Shown: piece after piece, positions 40,788 through 49,407 of the stretch
Layout of the letters: every line of letters starts with the position of its first letter
Position numbering within the stretch: the stretch's first letter is position 1
Assembly (NCBI GenBank): GCA_052093225.1
Contig: JBQDDG010000009.1
Location: 16,250-80,249, forward strand
Source of the DNA: JB111 sp052093225
GTDB lineage: Bacteria > Actinomycetota > Actinomycetes > Actinomycetales > Actinomycetaceae
Direction of reading: 5' to 3'
DNA length: 64,000 nt
Notes under the pieces: generated by a model
The model's database searches: none
Told to the model about the DNA's origin: nothing
What the model saw: the letters and a program-made list of their open reading frames with translations, nothing else
Position numbers and translations under genes: made by a program

Positions 40788-41597
40788 ATGAGCGTGACGC
40801 AGCAGCCCACCCACCGGGTCGGGGAGCGTCCTGAGGCGGACAGGGGGCTCACCGTGACCGAGGGACAGGACGCGCCCGGCCAGGGTCCCCGCACCCGTCC
40901 GAGCGTCACCCGGGTGGGCGTGCGCGTGCGCCGCCGCCTCTTCCTCCTGCTGGGTATCCCCGCGATCGGCCTTGTGTTCGGTCTGCTCGTCGTCCTCGTC
41001 ATCGAGGTCGTCGCCCAGGTCACCGCGTTCGGGGGCGTGCTCGGCCATGCCGACCGGCTCGGGGAGCCCGTCGGTCTGCTCGTCGGCGCCGGGGTGGGGC
41101 TCGGCGTCGGGGCGATCGTCGCGGCAGGCGCCCTGCGGGAGTCGATGTCCGCCGAGATCTCGGAGCGGGCGATCTCGGTGATGTGGGACGACGCGCGCGT
41201 GTGCGTGCGGCGCGGCATCGTCGGGCAGATCGTCGTGGGCGAGGACCTCGTGGTGCTCGGTCGTGGCGGCGTCGAGCTCGCCCGCGTGCCGCAGCGGCTC
41301 AGCTCCGGCCCCCTCCTGCGCGCACTTGCGGAGCACGGGTACCCCGCCCCCCGGGACGACGACCCGCATGCGGCTGCGTTCGCCACCTGGACGCCCGGTG
41401 ACGACCTCGACGAGGCCGCCGAGCGCCTGCTCACGGCGCGTGCCGCGGCGGTGCGCGCGGGACAGCACGGTGACGCCGAGCTCCTTCGCCGCCAGCTCGC
41501 CCGCCGCGGGGTGATGGTGCGCGACCGCTCCGGTCGCCCCGCCGAGCAGCAGTGGCGCCGGGCGGCCGGTCGCCCGCCGGCCGCGGCCGCCGCCTGA
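40788..41597 (+). CDS. Two-span membrane protein, YqeB-like (tentative)
   Basis: A 269-aa protein. A polar N-terminus (1-45) precedes two membrane helices (about 51-75, FLLLGIPAIGLVFGLLVVLV, and 93-115, GLLVGAGVGLGVGAIVAAGA). A cytosolic region follows (SAEISERAISVMWDDARVCV, LLRALAEHGYP). The layout of paired helices and a small PH-like beta domain followed by a helical tail resembles the YqeB family of actinobacteria and bacilli; this is a weak assignment. ATG 40788 or 40776 could be the start. It is followed by dcd after 46 bp. Confidence 0.55.
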   Translation: MSVTQQPTHRVGERPEADRGLTVTEGQDAPGQGPRTRPSVTRVGVRVRRRLFLLLGIPAIGLVFGLLVVLVIEVVAQVTAFGGVLGHADRLGEPVGLLVGAGVGLGVGAIVAAGALRESMSAEISERAISVMWDDARVCVRRGIVGQIVVGEDLVVLGRGGVELARVPQRLSSGPLLRALAEHGYPAPRDDDPHAAAFATWTPGDDLDEAAERLLTARAAAVRAGQHGDAELLRRQLARRGVMVRDRSGRPAEQQWRRAAGRPPAAAAA

Positions 41598-41643
41598 CCG
41601 CGTGGGGGACGCGGGGGGCCACCGCGATGGCACAATCGTCCGC

Positions 41644-42222
41644 GTGCTGCTCTCTGACCGTGACATCCGCGCGCAGATCGCGGCGGGACGTGTGGGGCTG
41701 GAGCCGTTCGACCCGTCCGCCGTGCAGCCCGCCAGCATCGACGTCCGGCTCGACCGTCGTTTCCGGCTGTTCGACAACCACCGGTACGACGTCATCGACC
41801 CCAGCCTCGACCAGCCCGACCTCACGCGTCTCGTGGAGGTCGGCGCCGACGAGCCGATCGTCCTGCACCCGGGGGAGTTCGTCCTCGGTGCCACGCTCGA
41901 GTCCGTCTCCCTCCCCGACGACGTCGCCGCGCGCCTGGAGGGCAAGTCCTCCCTCGGTCGGCTGGGGCTGCTCACGCACTCGACCGCCGGGTTCATCGAC
42001 CCGGGCTTCACCGGTCACGTGACCCTCGAGCTCTCGAACACCGCGACGATGCCGATCAGGCTGTGGCCGGGGATGAAGATCGGGCAGCTGTGCTTCTTCC
42101 AGCTCGCCTCCCCGGCCGAGAAGCCGTACGGGCAGGGCGCCGACGGCTCGCGCTACCAGGGCCAGCGCGGCCCCACCGCGTCCCGGTCCCACCTGCGCTT
42201 CGACCGCGTCGACGTCCCGTGA
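41644..42222 (+). CDS. dcd: dCTP deaminase (probably bifunctional dCTP deaminase/dUTPase)
   Basis: A 192-aa homotrimeric pyrimidine enzyme. From GTG 41644 it aligns without gaps to mycobacterial Dcd: LLSDRDIRAQI, VQPASIDVRLD, EGKSSLGRLGLLTHSTAGF, GHVTLELSN and YQGQRGPT. The M. tuberculosis enzyme turns dCTP into dUMP in one protein; the near identity of motifs suggests the same here. The upstream in-frame ATG at 41602 would add 14 non-conserved residues. It overlaps the following gene by 4 bp. Confidence 0.95.
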   Translation: MLLSDRDIRAQIAAGRVGLEPFDPSAVQPASIDVRLDRRFRLFDNHRYDVIDPSLDQPDLTRLVEVGADEPIVLHPGEFVLGATLESVSLPDDVAARLEGKSSLGRLGLLTHSTAGFIDPGFTGHVTLELSNTATMPIRLWPGMKIGQLCFFQLASPAEKPYGQGADGSRYQGQRGPTASRSHLRFDRVDVP

Positions 42223-43619
42223 CGACCCGCCGGGCCCGCCGCGAGCAGGAGCGCGCCGCCGAGCGCGCACGCGCCGCGCGCGCCGACGGCGCACCGGAAG
42301 AGGTCCCGGCGGAGTCGGCATCGGCGGTGGCGACGGACGCCGGGACGGCCGGCACGACGGACACCGAGCCGGCGGGCGCGAGCACGGCTGACCCGGCGAG
42401 CACCACGGACACCGATGAGGAGGCTCGCGCAGCAGAGGCCGACCCGGCAAGCACGGCGGAGGTCGACGCGGCCGACCCGGAGAAGGCGTCCGCGGGGCGC
42501 CGGCGCGTGCGTTCCCGCGCCCGGGGGAAGGACCGGGCCGCGGGCGCGGACCGTCCGGCCGGTGCGGCAGGCCCGGCCGCGCAGGGGCGCACGCGGCGTC
42601 TCGACCGGTCGGTCGCCTCGGCCCACCACCTGCTCGTCCTCGAGCCCGCGATGTCCGCGGCTCGGCTCGCGGGCGTGATCGTCGAGCGCGTGCCGGACGT
42701 CCGCACCCGCCGTGACGACGAGATCCTGCTCGGCCCGGGCGCCGTCCTCACCGGCCCGTGGGAGGTCACCGAGGAGATGTCCGCGGAGCTCGACCTGCCC
42801 GGCTCGTGCGCGTTCGTGCTGCGGGTCCGATCGGACCGGGGGGAGCCCACCCCGCCCGAGCTGCGCGGCCTGGACCCGATGGACGACGCCTTCCCGGACG
42901 GCTCGCCGCAGGGCGACGAGCTGCGCGCGCTCGAGAACATCTACGCGGTCGCCCGGCGGTTGGGCGGGGCGGTGCGGGTCACGGGGACCGGCGCCGTCGT
43001 CGTCCCGGACCGGGCGGCCCTCGTCGACCGCCTCGTCCGCAGCGAGGTCGAGCTCGGCGCCACCGAGCTCGCCGTGCTGCTCGACCGCTTCCTCGACGAC
43101 GTCGTCGTCCTGTCCGACGACATCTGGGGCGGCGGGTCCTCCTCCGTCGGCGGCCGGATGACCGGTGACGGGCCGGAGTGGGCGCGCGACATGGTGACGA
43201 TCGAGGTGACGACCGCGGCGCCCGTCGCCGAGCTGCCGACGATCCCCACGTCGCGCTCGACCCCGACCCGGCCCGCGGCCGGGGGAGTCGGTGCCACGCA
43301 CCTGCAGGTCCCCCCGCTCGAGGCCCCCGACCTCGGCGGCGGGCTCGGCCGCGAGTCCGACATGTCCCGCGCGGGCGACGAGGCGAACCCGACGGCGGTC
43401 CCCGGCTCCCGCCCGGTCCTCACCTACGAGGTCCGCTACCGGCCGGGACGGCCGCAGGACGTCCTCGGCACCCACCCGACAAGGGCCGGCCGGCGGGCGC
43501 GGCGGGCCGGGCAGCGCGTCGTCGACGGCGTCGCGGCCGACCTCGTGCGGCTCATCGGCGGGCACGTCATCGACGACGACGGCTTCCACCGCAGCGCGGG
43601 CACCTCGTCCGACGGCTGA
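42219..43619 (+). CDS. Unrecognised protein with disordered N-terminus, coupled to dcd
   Basis: A 466-aa protein from GTG 42219, overlapping dcd by 4 bp. Residues 1-125 are low-complexity (Ala/Arg, then Ala/Asp/Thr/Glu repeats of the form ADPAST). From ~130 there is an ordered mixed alpha/beta region (RSVASAHHLLVLEPAMSAAR, IVERVPDVRTRRDDEILLGP, ALENIYAVARRLGGAVRV, ELAVLLDRFLDDVVVLSDDI). A low-complexity spacer (350-400) and a second short domain (RPVLTYEVRYRPGRPQDVLG) follow. There are no membrane segments. I do not recognise the family. Tight coupling to dcd may reflect only gene packing. Confidence 0.7.
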   Translation: MTTRRARREQERAAERARAARADGAPEEVPAESASAVATDAGTAGTTDTEPAGASTADPASTTDTDEEARAAEADPASTAEVDAADPEKASAGRRRVRSRARGKDRAAGADRPAGAAGPAAQGRTRRLDRSVASAHHLLVLEPAMSAARLAGVIVERVPDVRTRRDDEILLGPGAVLTGPWEVTEEMSAELDLPGSCAFVLRVRSDRGEPTPPELRGLDPMDDAFPDGSPQGDELRALENIYAVARRLGGAVRVTGTGAVVVPDRAALVDRLVRSEVELGATELAVLLDRFLDDVVVLSDDIWGGGSSSVGGRMTGDGPEWARDMVTIEVTTAAPVAELPTIPTSRSTPTRPAAGGVGATHLQVPPLEAPDLGGGLGRESDMSRAGDEANPTAVPGSRPVLTYEVRYRPGRPQDVLGTHPTRAGRRARRAGQRVVDGVAADLVRLIGGHVIDDDGFHRSAGTSSDG

Positions 43620-43709
43620 GACGCGGCCCGGCCGGCCGACCCGCGGCGGCCGCCGGCCCCTAGCGTCCGGACCGGCACACACCCCCGCCCGTCCGAGAAG
43701 AGGAACTCC

Positions 43710-44075
43710 ATGCCGACCTACAGCCCCCACCTGCAGCGGTCCACGCTCGCCGACATCGCTCCCGACGTCCACGGCAGGATCTCCAAGCGCACCGCGGAGC
43801 TCGACGGCGTCTCCGTCACGGAGGTGACGTTGGGCGTCGGCGCGAAGTGGTCCGAGGACCTCAAGGACGCCGCCGGGACCGAGCTCTGCGAGCTCCCGCA
43901 CGTCGCCTACGTGACGTCCGGCGTCCTCCGGATCGCCTCGGCGGACGGGACCGAGCTGGACTTCGCCGCGGGTGACGTCATGCTGCTCCCGCCGGGGCAC
44001 GACGCCTGGACGGTCGGGGACACGGCCGTCACGTTCGTCGAGTTCTCCCGCGGGAACGACTACTACGCGGAGTAG
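43710..44075 (+). CDS. Cupin domain protein
   Basis: A 121-aa single-domain cupin. The first motif region is LPHVAYVTSGVLRIASADG and the second is MLLPPGHDAWTVGD, with His residues in the usual metal-binding positions. An upstream GAGAAGAGGA ribosome site precedes the ATG. These small cupins bind metal and a small ligand; the substrate cannot be deduced. It is convergent with the MFS gene at 44196. Confidence 0.85.
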   Translation: MPTYSPHLQRSTLADIAPDVHGRISKRTAELDGVSVTEVTLGVGAKWSEDLKDAAGTELCELPHVAYVTSGVLRIASADGTELDFAAGDVMLLPPGHDAWTVGDTAVTFVEFSRGNDYYAE

Positions 44076-44195
44076 TCCCGCCCGGCGGTGGCCCCGGTCG
44101 AACGGGGGCCACCGCCGGGGGCCTGCGGATGCCGGACCACGGACGCCGGGGGCCGGCCGCCGGCCGCACCGCTCGCCCTGGGAGACCGGTGCCGG

Positions 44196-45581
44196 TCACC
44201 CGGCTCGTCGCAGGCGCACGGCCGCGAGGACGGTGACGAGCAGCAGGGGCAGCGTGCCCAGGCACAGCGCCGCGAAGCCCCACAGCGCGACGACAGGACC
44301 GGACAGGATCGCGCCGACGGCGGCCACGGCGTTCATCGACATGTCGCCCGCCCCCTGGACGACGGGGCGCTGACCGGCGCTCACCGCGTCCGTCAGCATC
44401 GCCGCGCAGGGGACGGTGACGAGCGACCACCCGACGCCGACGAGGAACAGGGCGACGCCGACGCGCTCCGTGGAGGGACCGGCCACCGCACCGACGACCG
44501 CCCCGGCAGCGAGCACGACCTGGCCGGCGAGGACCACCGGCACCTGCCCGAGCCGGTCGGACGCCCAGCCGACGACGGGCGCGAACCCGAACATGCCGAG
44601 CACGTGCACGGAGATGACGAGGCCGACGACGTCGATGCCGCCGCCGTGGTGGTCGAGATGGATCGGCGTCATCGTCATCACTGACACCATGACGAGGTGG
44701 GCGAGCACCTGGGCCGTCAGGGCGAACCGGGCGGGCGGGATCGTGGCGACGAGGCGCAGCGCGGCGCGCACCGTGGTGCGCGGGGACGGCGTCCCGACCG
44801 CGGCGGCCCCGTCCTGCGCGGCGCGTGTCGGTGCGGCAGCGGGCGGTGCGTCGTCGGCAGCGTGCGGTGCGCCGTCGGCCGGCGCGGCGCCGTCGGGCGG
44901 ACCGGGGGCGGGCACGGGTGAGGACCGCTCGGCGCGCAGCCGCAGCGCGGTGAGCAGCGGGTCCGGCCGCAGCAGCACGAGGAGGGCGAGCGCGGCGAGC
45001 GCCATGAGCGCCCCGCCGAGGACGAACGCACCGGTGTGCTCGGGCAGCCGCCAGGTGCGCTCGACCCACTCCCCGGGGACACCGAGGTTCGGTCCGACGA
45101 CCGACCCGATCGTGCCGACCCAGACGACGACCGCGATCGACCGCGCACGGTGGTCGGGCCCGGCGAGGTCGGCGGCCGCGAACCGCACCTGGAAGTTGGC
45201 GGCCACGCCGACCCCGACGGCCATCATCCCGACGACGAGGAGGGCGACCGACCCCACCGAGGCGGCGAGCACGAGCAGCCCGGCCCCGACCGCCGCCGTC
45301 GCGTACGCGGTGGTGAGCGCCCCGCGGCGGCCCACCCGCAGCGCGAGCGCACCGAGCGGCACCGCGGCGAGAGCGGCGCCGATCGTCGTGCCCGACCGGG
45401 CCACGCCCGCCCACGCGTCGGAGTGGACGACGGCGCTCGCGAGCAGGACGCCGACGCTCGGGGCGGCGCCGGCACCGAGGTTGCCGAGCACCTGGCCGAG
45501 CGAGAGGGCGACGAGCGTCGACCGCTGGAGGGAGCGGGGCGCTCCGGCCGACGCCGTGGCCGGGTGGGACGGGGTGGGCAC
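44196..45581 (-). CDS. MFS transporter
   Basis: A 461-aa, 12-helix major facilitator from GTG 45581. Helices pair as two six-helix halves joined by a long cytoplasmic low-complexity loop (about residues 205-265, Ala/Pro/Asp-rich). The loop-2 motif is GALALRVGRRG, and the second half has GWASDRLGQVP (motif A copy). The pattern suggests an exporter of the drug/metabolite type; the substrate is unknown. It is divergent from the mrp operon. Confidence 0.88.
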   Translation of the reverse strand: MPTPSHPATASAGAPRSLQRSTLVALSLGQVLGNLGAGAAPSVGVLLASAVVHSDAWAGVARSGTTIGAALAAVPLGALALRVGRRGALTTAYATAAVGAGLLVLAASVGSVALLVVGMMAVGVGVAANFQVRFAAADLAGPDHRARSIAVVVWVGTIGSVVGPNLGVPGEWVERTWRLPEHTGAFVLGGALMALAALALLVLLRPDPLLTALRLRAERSSPVPAPGPPDGAAPADGAPHAADDAPPAAAPTRAAQDGAAAVGTPSPRTTVRAALRLVATIPPARFALTAQVLAHLVMVSVMTMTPIHLDHHGGGIDVVGLVISVHVLGMFGFAPVVGWASDRLGQVPVVLAGQVVLAAGAVVGAVAGPSTERVGVALFLVGVGWSLVTVPCAAMLTDAVSAGQRPVVQGAGDMSMNAVAAVGAILSGPVVALWGFAALCLGTLPLLLVTVLAAVRLRRAG

Positions 45582-45778
45582 CGGCCCAACCTAGTCGCGG
45601 TGACGCATGCCCCCGGTCACGCGCCCGCCAACGGTGCCGCCGCCGTTTACACTGGCCCCACCCCCCGCCAACCGGTCGCCGGCATCAGTCGTCGTGAGCG
45701 CCGTGAGCGTTCCGCGTCTGCGTCGTGTGTGGCCGTCGTGGTGGGGACCACCACGGAGCGACAGGACGGGGACGGCGC

Positions 45779-48700
45779 ATGCTCGAGCTGCTGGTCGTCC
45801 ACGCGCTCGTCGCGCTGGTCGCGCCCGGGCTCGTCTCGCGCATCGGCCGCAAGGCCTTCCTCCTGCTCGCGCTCGCCCCGGCGTCCGCCGCCGCGTGGGC
45901 GCTGTGGCACACCGGCGACGTGCTCGACGGCGACGGCCCCATGCAGTTCGTCGCCTGGGTCCCCGGCTTCGACCTCCACCTCGACTTCCGCCTCGACACG
46001 CTCTCGTGGCTGCTCACCGTCGTCGTCGGGGCCGTCGGCGCCCTGGTCCTGGTGTTCTGCGGGGCCTACTTCTCGAGGACCGCCGGCGGCCTGCCGCGGT
46101 TCGCCGGCGTGTTCGTCGCCTTCGCGGGCGCGATGCTGGGCCTCGTCACCACCGACAACACGCTGCTCCTGTACGTCTTCTGGGAGCTGACGACGGTCTT
46201 CTCCTTCCTCCTCATCGGCCACTCCTTCGAGCGCCAGTCGGCCCGCCGCGCCGCCGTGCAGGCCATCCTCGTGACCACGCTCGGCGGGCTCGCGATGCTC
46301 GCCGGCTTCATCGCGCTCGGGGAGATGGACGGGGGCTCCTACCGGCTCTCCGGGATCGTGGAGGCGGGGCGCAGCGGCGCGCTGCCCGAGGGGGCGTTGC
46401 TCAACGCGGCCGTCGTCCTCGTCCTCGTGGGCGCGCTGAGCAAGTCCGCTCTCGTCCCGTTCCACTTCTGGCTCCCGGCCGCGATGGCGGCCCCGACGCC
46501 GGTCTCGGCCTACCTGCACGCCGCCGCCATGGTCAAGGCGGGCGTCTACCTGGTCGCGCGGCTCGCGCCGGGACTCGCGGACGTCAAGCTCTGGCAGGTG
46601 GCCGTCCTCGGCGTCGGCCTCGCCACCCTGCTCATCGGCGGCTACCGGGCGCTGCGCCAGCACGACCTCAAGCTCGTCCTCGCGTTCGGCACCGTCTCCC
46701 AGCTCGGCTTCCTCGTGGTGCTCGTCGGCCACGGCGACCGGGCGGTCGCGCTCGCCGGCCTGACGATCCTGCTCGCCCACGCGCTGTTCAAGTCCTGCCT
46801 GTTCCTCTCGGTCGGCATCATCGACTGGGCCGTCGGCACCCGTGACCTGCGCGAGCTCTCCGGGATCGGCCGGCGGATGCCCGTGCTCGCCGTCGTCGCC
46901 GGGCTCGCGACCGCGTCGATGGCGGGCCTGCCCCCGACCCTGGGCTACGTCGGCAAGGAGGCCGCCCTCGAGGCGCTCCTGCACGGCTCCGGCTGGGTGG
47001 ACACGGTGGTGCTCGCCGGCGTCGTCGTGGGCTCCGTGCTCACGCTCGCCTACGGGCTGCGCCTGTGGTGGGGGGCCTTCGGCACGAAGAAGGGCGCCGA
47101 GCCGACCGAGATCCCCCGGCGCTCGGTCCTCATCATGGCGCCGCCGGTCATCCTCGGCGTCGCCTCCCTCGTGGTGGGACTGGTCCCGTCCCAGGTCGAG
47201 CGGCTCCTCGCCCCGCACGCCGACACCCACCCGGGCGAGGCCGGGCACCTCACCCTGTGGGGCGGCGTCGGGCCGGCGCTCTTCCTCACGCTCGGCGTCG
47301 TCGCGGCGGGCATCGTCCTGTTCGCGCTGCGCAAGCCGGTCGAGCGCCTCCAGGACGTGCTCCCGCACCACGCCGGTGCGGAGGGCGTCTACCGCCGCTC
47401 GCTGGTCGGCCTCGACCACTTCGCCGCCGACGTCACCGCGCTCACGCAGCGCGGCTCCCTGCCCGCCTACCTCTCCACGATCATGGTCACGTTCGTGGCC
47501 GCCGCCCTGTCCGCCCTCGTCTTCCTCCCCGGCGGGTTCGTGGGCGGCCTGCGGGTGGCGGACTCCGCGCTCCAGGTCGCCGTCGCCCTGCTCGTCTGCG
47601 TCTCCGCGCTGCTCGCGGCCCGCGCCCGCCGCCGGCTCAAGGCCGTGCTGCTCCTCGGCGTGGCGGGCTACGGGGTGGCGCTGCTGTTCATCCTCCACGG
47701 CGCACCGGACCTCGCCCTCACCCAGGCCGTCGTCGAGACCGTCACCCTCGTGGTGCTCGTCCTCGTCCTGCGCCGCCTGCCCGCCTACTTCTCCAACCGG
47801 CCGCTCGCGGCGTCGCGCTGGACCCGCGTGGTGATCGGCGCCGCCGCCGGGATCACCGTCGCGGTGCTCGCCGTGTTCATGACCGGCGGCCGCATCCACG
47901 AGCCGGTGACCGTCGACTTCCCGGCCGAGGTCTACGAGTACGGCTACGGCCGCAACATCGTCAACGTCACCCTCGTCGACACCCGCGCCTGGGACACGCT
48001 CGGCGAGATCTCCGTCATCGTCGCCGCGGCCAGCGGCATCGCCTCGCTCGTCTTCGTCCGCGCCCGCTTCGGCGCGATCGAGCGACGCGTCGAGCCGAGG
48101 GCGGGCTCCGCGGGCGTGTGGGCGGAGTTCCCGGACCCGGCCGCCCCCGTGCGCGCCGAGCGCAGCCGCGACCACACCCCCGACCCGGCGCTGCGCGATC
48201 CCCGGCGCAACCAGCGCTGGCTCGCCGCGAGCGCCACGCTGGCGCCCGTGCGTCGCTCGGTGATGTTCGAGATCGGTGCCCGCCTCATCTTCCACACCCT
48301 CGTGCTGTTCGCGCTGTTCCTGCTGTTCTCGGGGCACAACGCGCCGGGCGGCGGGTTCGCCGGCGGGATCGCCGCGGGCATCGCTCTGATCGTGCGCTAC
48401 CTGGCGGGCGGCCGCTTCGAGCTCGCGGAGGCGCTGCCGCTGCACCCGGGCCACCTGCTCGGTGCCGGCCTCGTCGTGGCCGCCTCCGCGGGACTGGTGC
48501 CGCTGCTGCTCGGCGGGACGATCCTGCAGTCCGCGGTCTTCGACTTCCACCTGTGGCCGTTCGGCGACGTCCACGTCGCCACCGCGCTCGGCTTCGACGT
48601 CGGGGTGTTCCTCGTCGTCGTGGGCCTCGTGCTCGACATCCTGCGCTCGCTCGGCGCGGAGGTCGACCGGCACGGTGAGCTCGAGGGCGAGCAGGCCCCC

Positions 48701-48832
48701 GACCTCTCGCACGACGACCCGGCCCACGCGTCCGACGACCGGGTCACCGGGGTCGACCGCCGCGACGACGTCCCCGACGAGCTCCAGCAGGTCACCGGCG
48801 GCCGCGCCGGCGGCGAGAGGAGGCAACCGTGA
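45779..48832 (+). CDS. mrpA: Mrp Na+/H+ antiporter subunit A with fused MnhB domain
   Basis: A 1017-aa protein with about 20 or more membrane helices. The NuoL-like core carries LFVFWELTT-type LLLYVFWELTTVFSFLLIGH, the functional Lys/Glu helices (ALSKSALVPFHFWLPAAMAA, SAYLHAAAMVKAGVYLVARL) and the AHALFKSCLFLSVG helix. The MrpA-specific C-terminal half follows (HGAPDLALTQAVVETVTLVV). Residues from ~825 (RSVMFEIGARLIFHTLVLFA, FSGHNAPGGGFAGGI) are the MnhB domain, so subunits A and B are one chain. ATG 45779 was chosen over the longer 45725 start because of its ribosome site. Confidence 0.93.
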   Translation: MLELLVVHALVALVAPGLVSRIGRKAFLLLALAPASAAAWALWHTGDVLDGDGPMQFVAWVPGFDLHLDFRLDTLSWLLTVVVGAVGALVLVFCGAYFSRTAGGLPRFAGVFVAFAGAMLGLVTTDNTLLLYVFWELTTVFSFLLIGHSFERQSARRAAVQAILVTTLGGLAMLAGFIALGEMDGGSYRLSGIVEAGRSGALPEGALLNAAVVLVLVGALSKSALVPFHFWLPAAMAAPTPVSAYLHAAAMVKAGVYLVARLAPGLADVKLWQVAVLGVGLATLLIGGYRALRQHDLKLVLAFGTVSQLGFLVVLVGHGDRAVALAGLTILLAHALFKSCLFLSVGIIDWAVGTRDLRELSGIGRRMPVLAVVAGLATASMAGLPPTLGYVGKEAALEALLHGSGWVDTVVLAGVVVGSVLTLAYGLRLWWGAFGTKKGAEPTEIPRRSVLIMAPPVILGVASLVVGLVPSQVERLLAPHADTHPGEAGHLTLWGGVGPALFLTLGVVAAGIVLFALRKPVERLQDVLPHHAGAEGVYRRSLVGLDHFAADVTALTQRGSLPAYLSTIMVTFVAAALSALVFLPGGFVGGLRVADSALQVAVALLVCVSALLAARARRRLKAVLLLGVAGYGVALLFILHGAPDLALTQAVVETVTLVVLVLVLRRLPAYFSNRPLAASRWTRVVIGAAAGITVAVLAVFMTGGRIHEPVTVDFPAEVYEYGYGRNIVNVTLVDTRAWDTLGEISVIVAAASGIASLVFVRARFGAIERRVEPRAGSAGVWAEFPDPAAPVRAERSRDHTPDPALRDPRRNQRWLAASATLAPVRRSVMFEIGARLIFHTLVLFALFLLFSGHNAPGGGFAGGIAAGIALIVRYLAGGRFELAEALPLHPGHLLGAGLVVAASAGLVPLLLGGTILQSAVFDFHLWPFGDVHVATALGFDVGVFLVVVGLVLDILRSLGAEVDRHGELEGEQAPDLSHDDPAHASDDRVTGVDRRDDVPDELQQVTGGRAGGERRQP

Positions 48833-49407
48833 TCGACGTCAGCCCGTCCATCGCCCTCATCGCCGTGGTCGCCGTCCTCGTCGGCACCGGGGTCTACCTC
48901 ATCCTCGAGCGCTCCCTGTCCCGCATCGTCATCGGCGCGAGCCTCGTCACGCACGGCATCAACGTGCTCATCCTCGTGGCCGGCGGCCGCGCCGGCGAGC
49001 CCCCGCTCATCGGGTCCTCCGAGCCCGGGGAGATGTCCGACCCGCTCCCGCAGGCGATGATCCTCACCGCGATCGTCATCAGCCTCGGCATCACCGCCTT
49101 CCTCCTCGCGCTCGCCTACCGCTCGTGGCAGCTCAACGGCCACGACGAGGTGCAGGACGACCTCGAGGACCGCCGTATCGCCCGGCGTGCCGCCCGCGAC
49201 GAGCTCGACGCGCGGTCCACCGACGACTCGGGCTCCACGCTCGAGCAGGAGGCGGCGACGACGTTCGACGAGACCGACGGCGTCGGCGGGCGCGGCAGCA
49301 AGGCTCCGCCCGAGCCCGGCTCGGCCGAAACGCGCGCCGGCACGCGGGGCGTGCCCAGGTCCGCCACCGGCACCGAGCAGGTCGAGCATCCGGAGGAGCG
49401 CCCATGA
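48829..49407 (+). CDS. mrpC: Mrp antiporter subunit C (NuoK-like)
   Basis: A 192-aa protein with three membrane helices matching NuoK/MnhC (IALIAVVAVLVGTGVYLILE, SRIVIGASLVTHGINVLILV, AMILTAIVISLGITAFLLAL). The conserved DPLPQAMILTAIVI motif is present. The C-terminal 75 residues are a charged soluble tail not seen in the ~115-aa MrpC of bacilli. GTG 48829 overlaps mrpA by 4 bp. Confidence 0.93.
   Translation: MIDVSPSIALIAVVAVLVGTGVYLILERSLSRIVIGASLVTHGINVLILVAGGRAGEPPLIGSSEPGEMSDPLPQAMILTAIVISLGITAFLLALAYRSWQLNGHDEVQDDLEDRRIARRAARDELDARSTDDSGSTLEQEAATTFDETDGVGGRGSKAPPEPGSAETRAGTRGVPRSATGTEQVEHPEERP

Noticed and set aside
45647..48826. 1059-codon open minus-strand frame opposite mrpA
   Set aside because: High GC keeps the antisense frame open. 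The protein is His/Asp/Arg/Glu-rich, matches no family, and the plus strand carries complete MrpA/B motifs.
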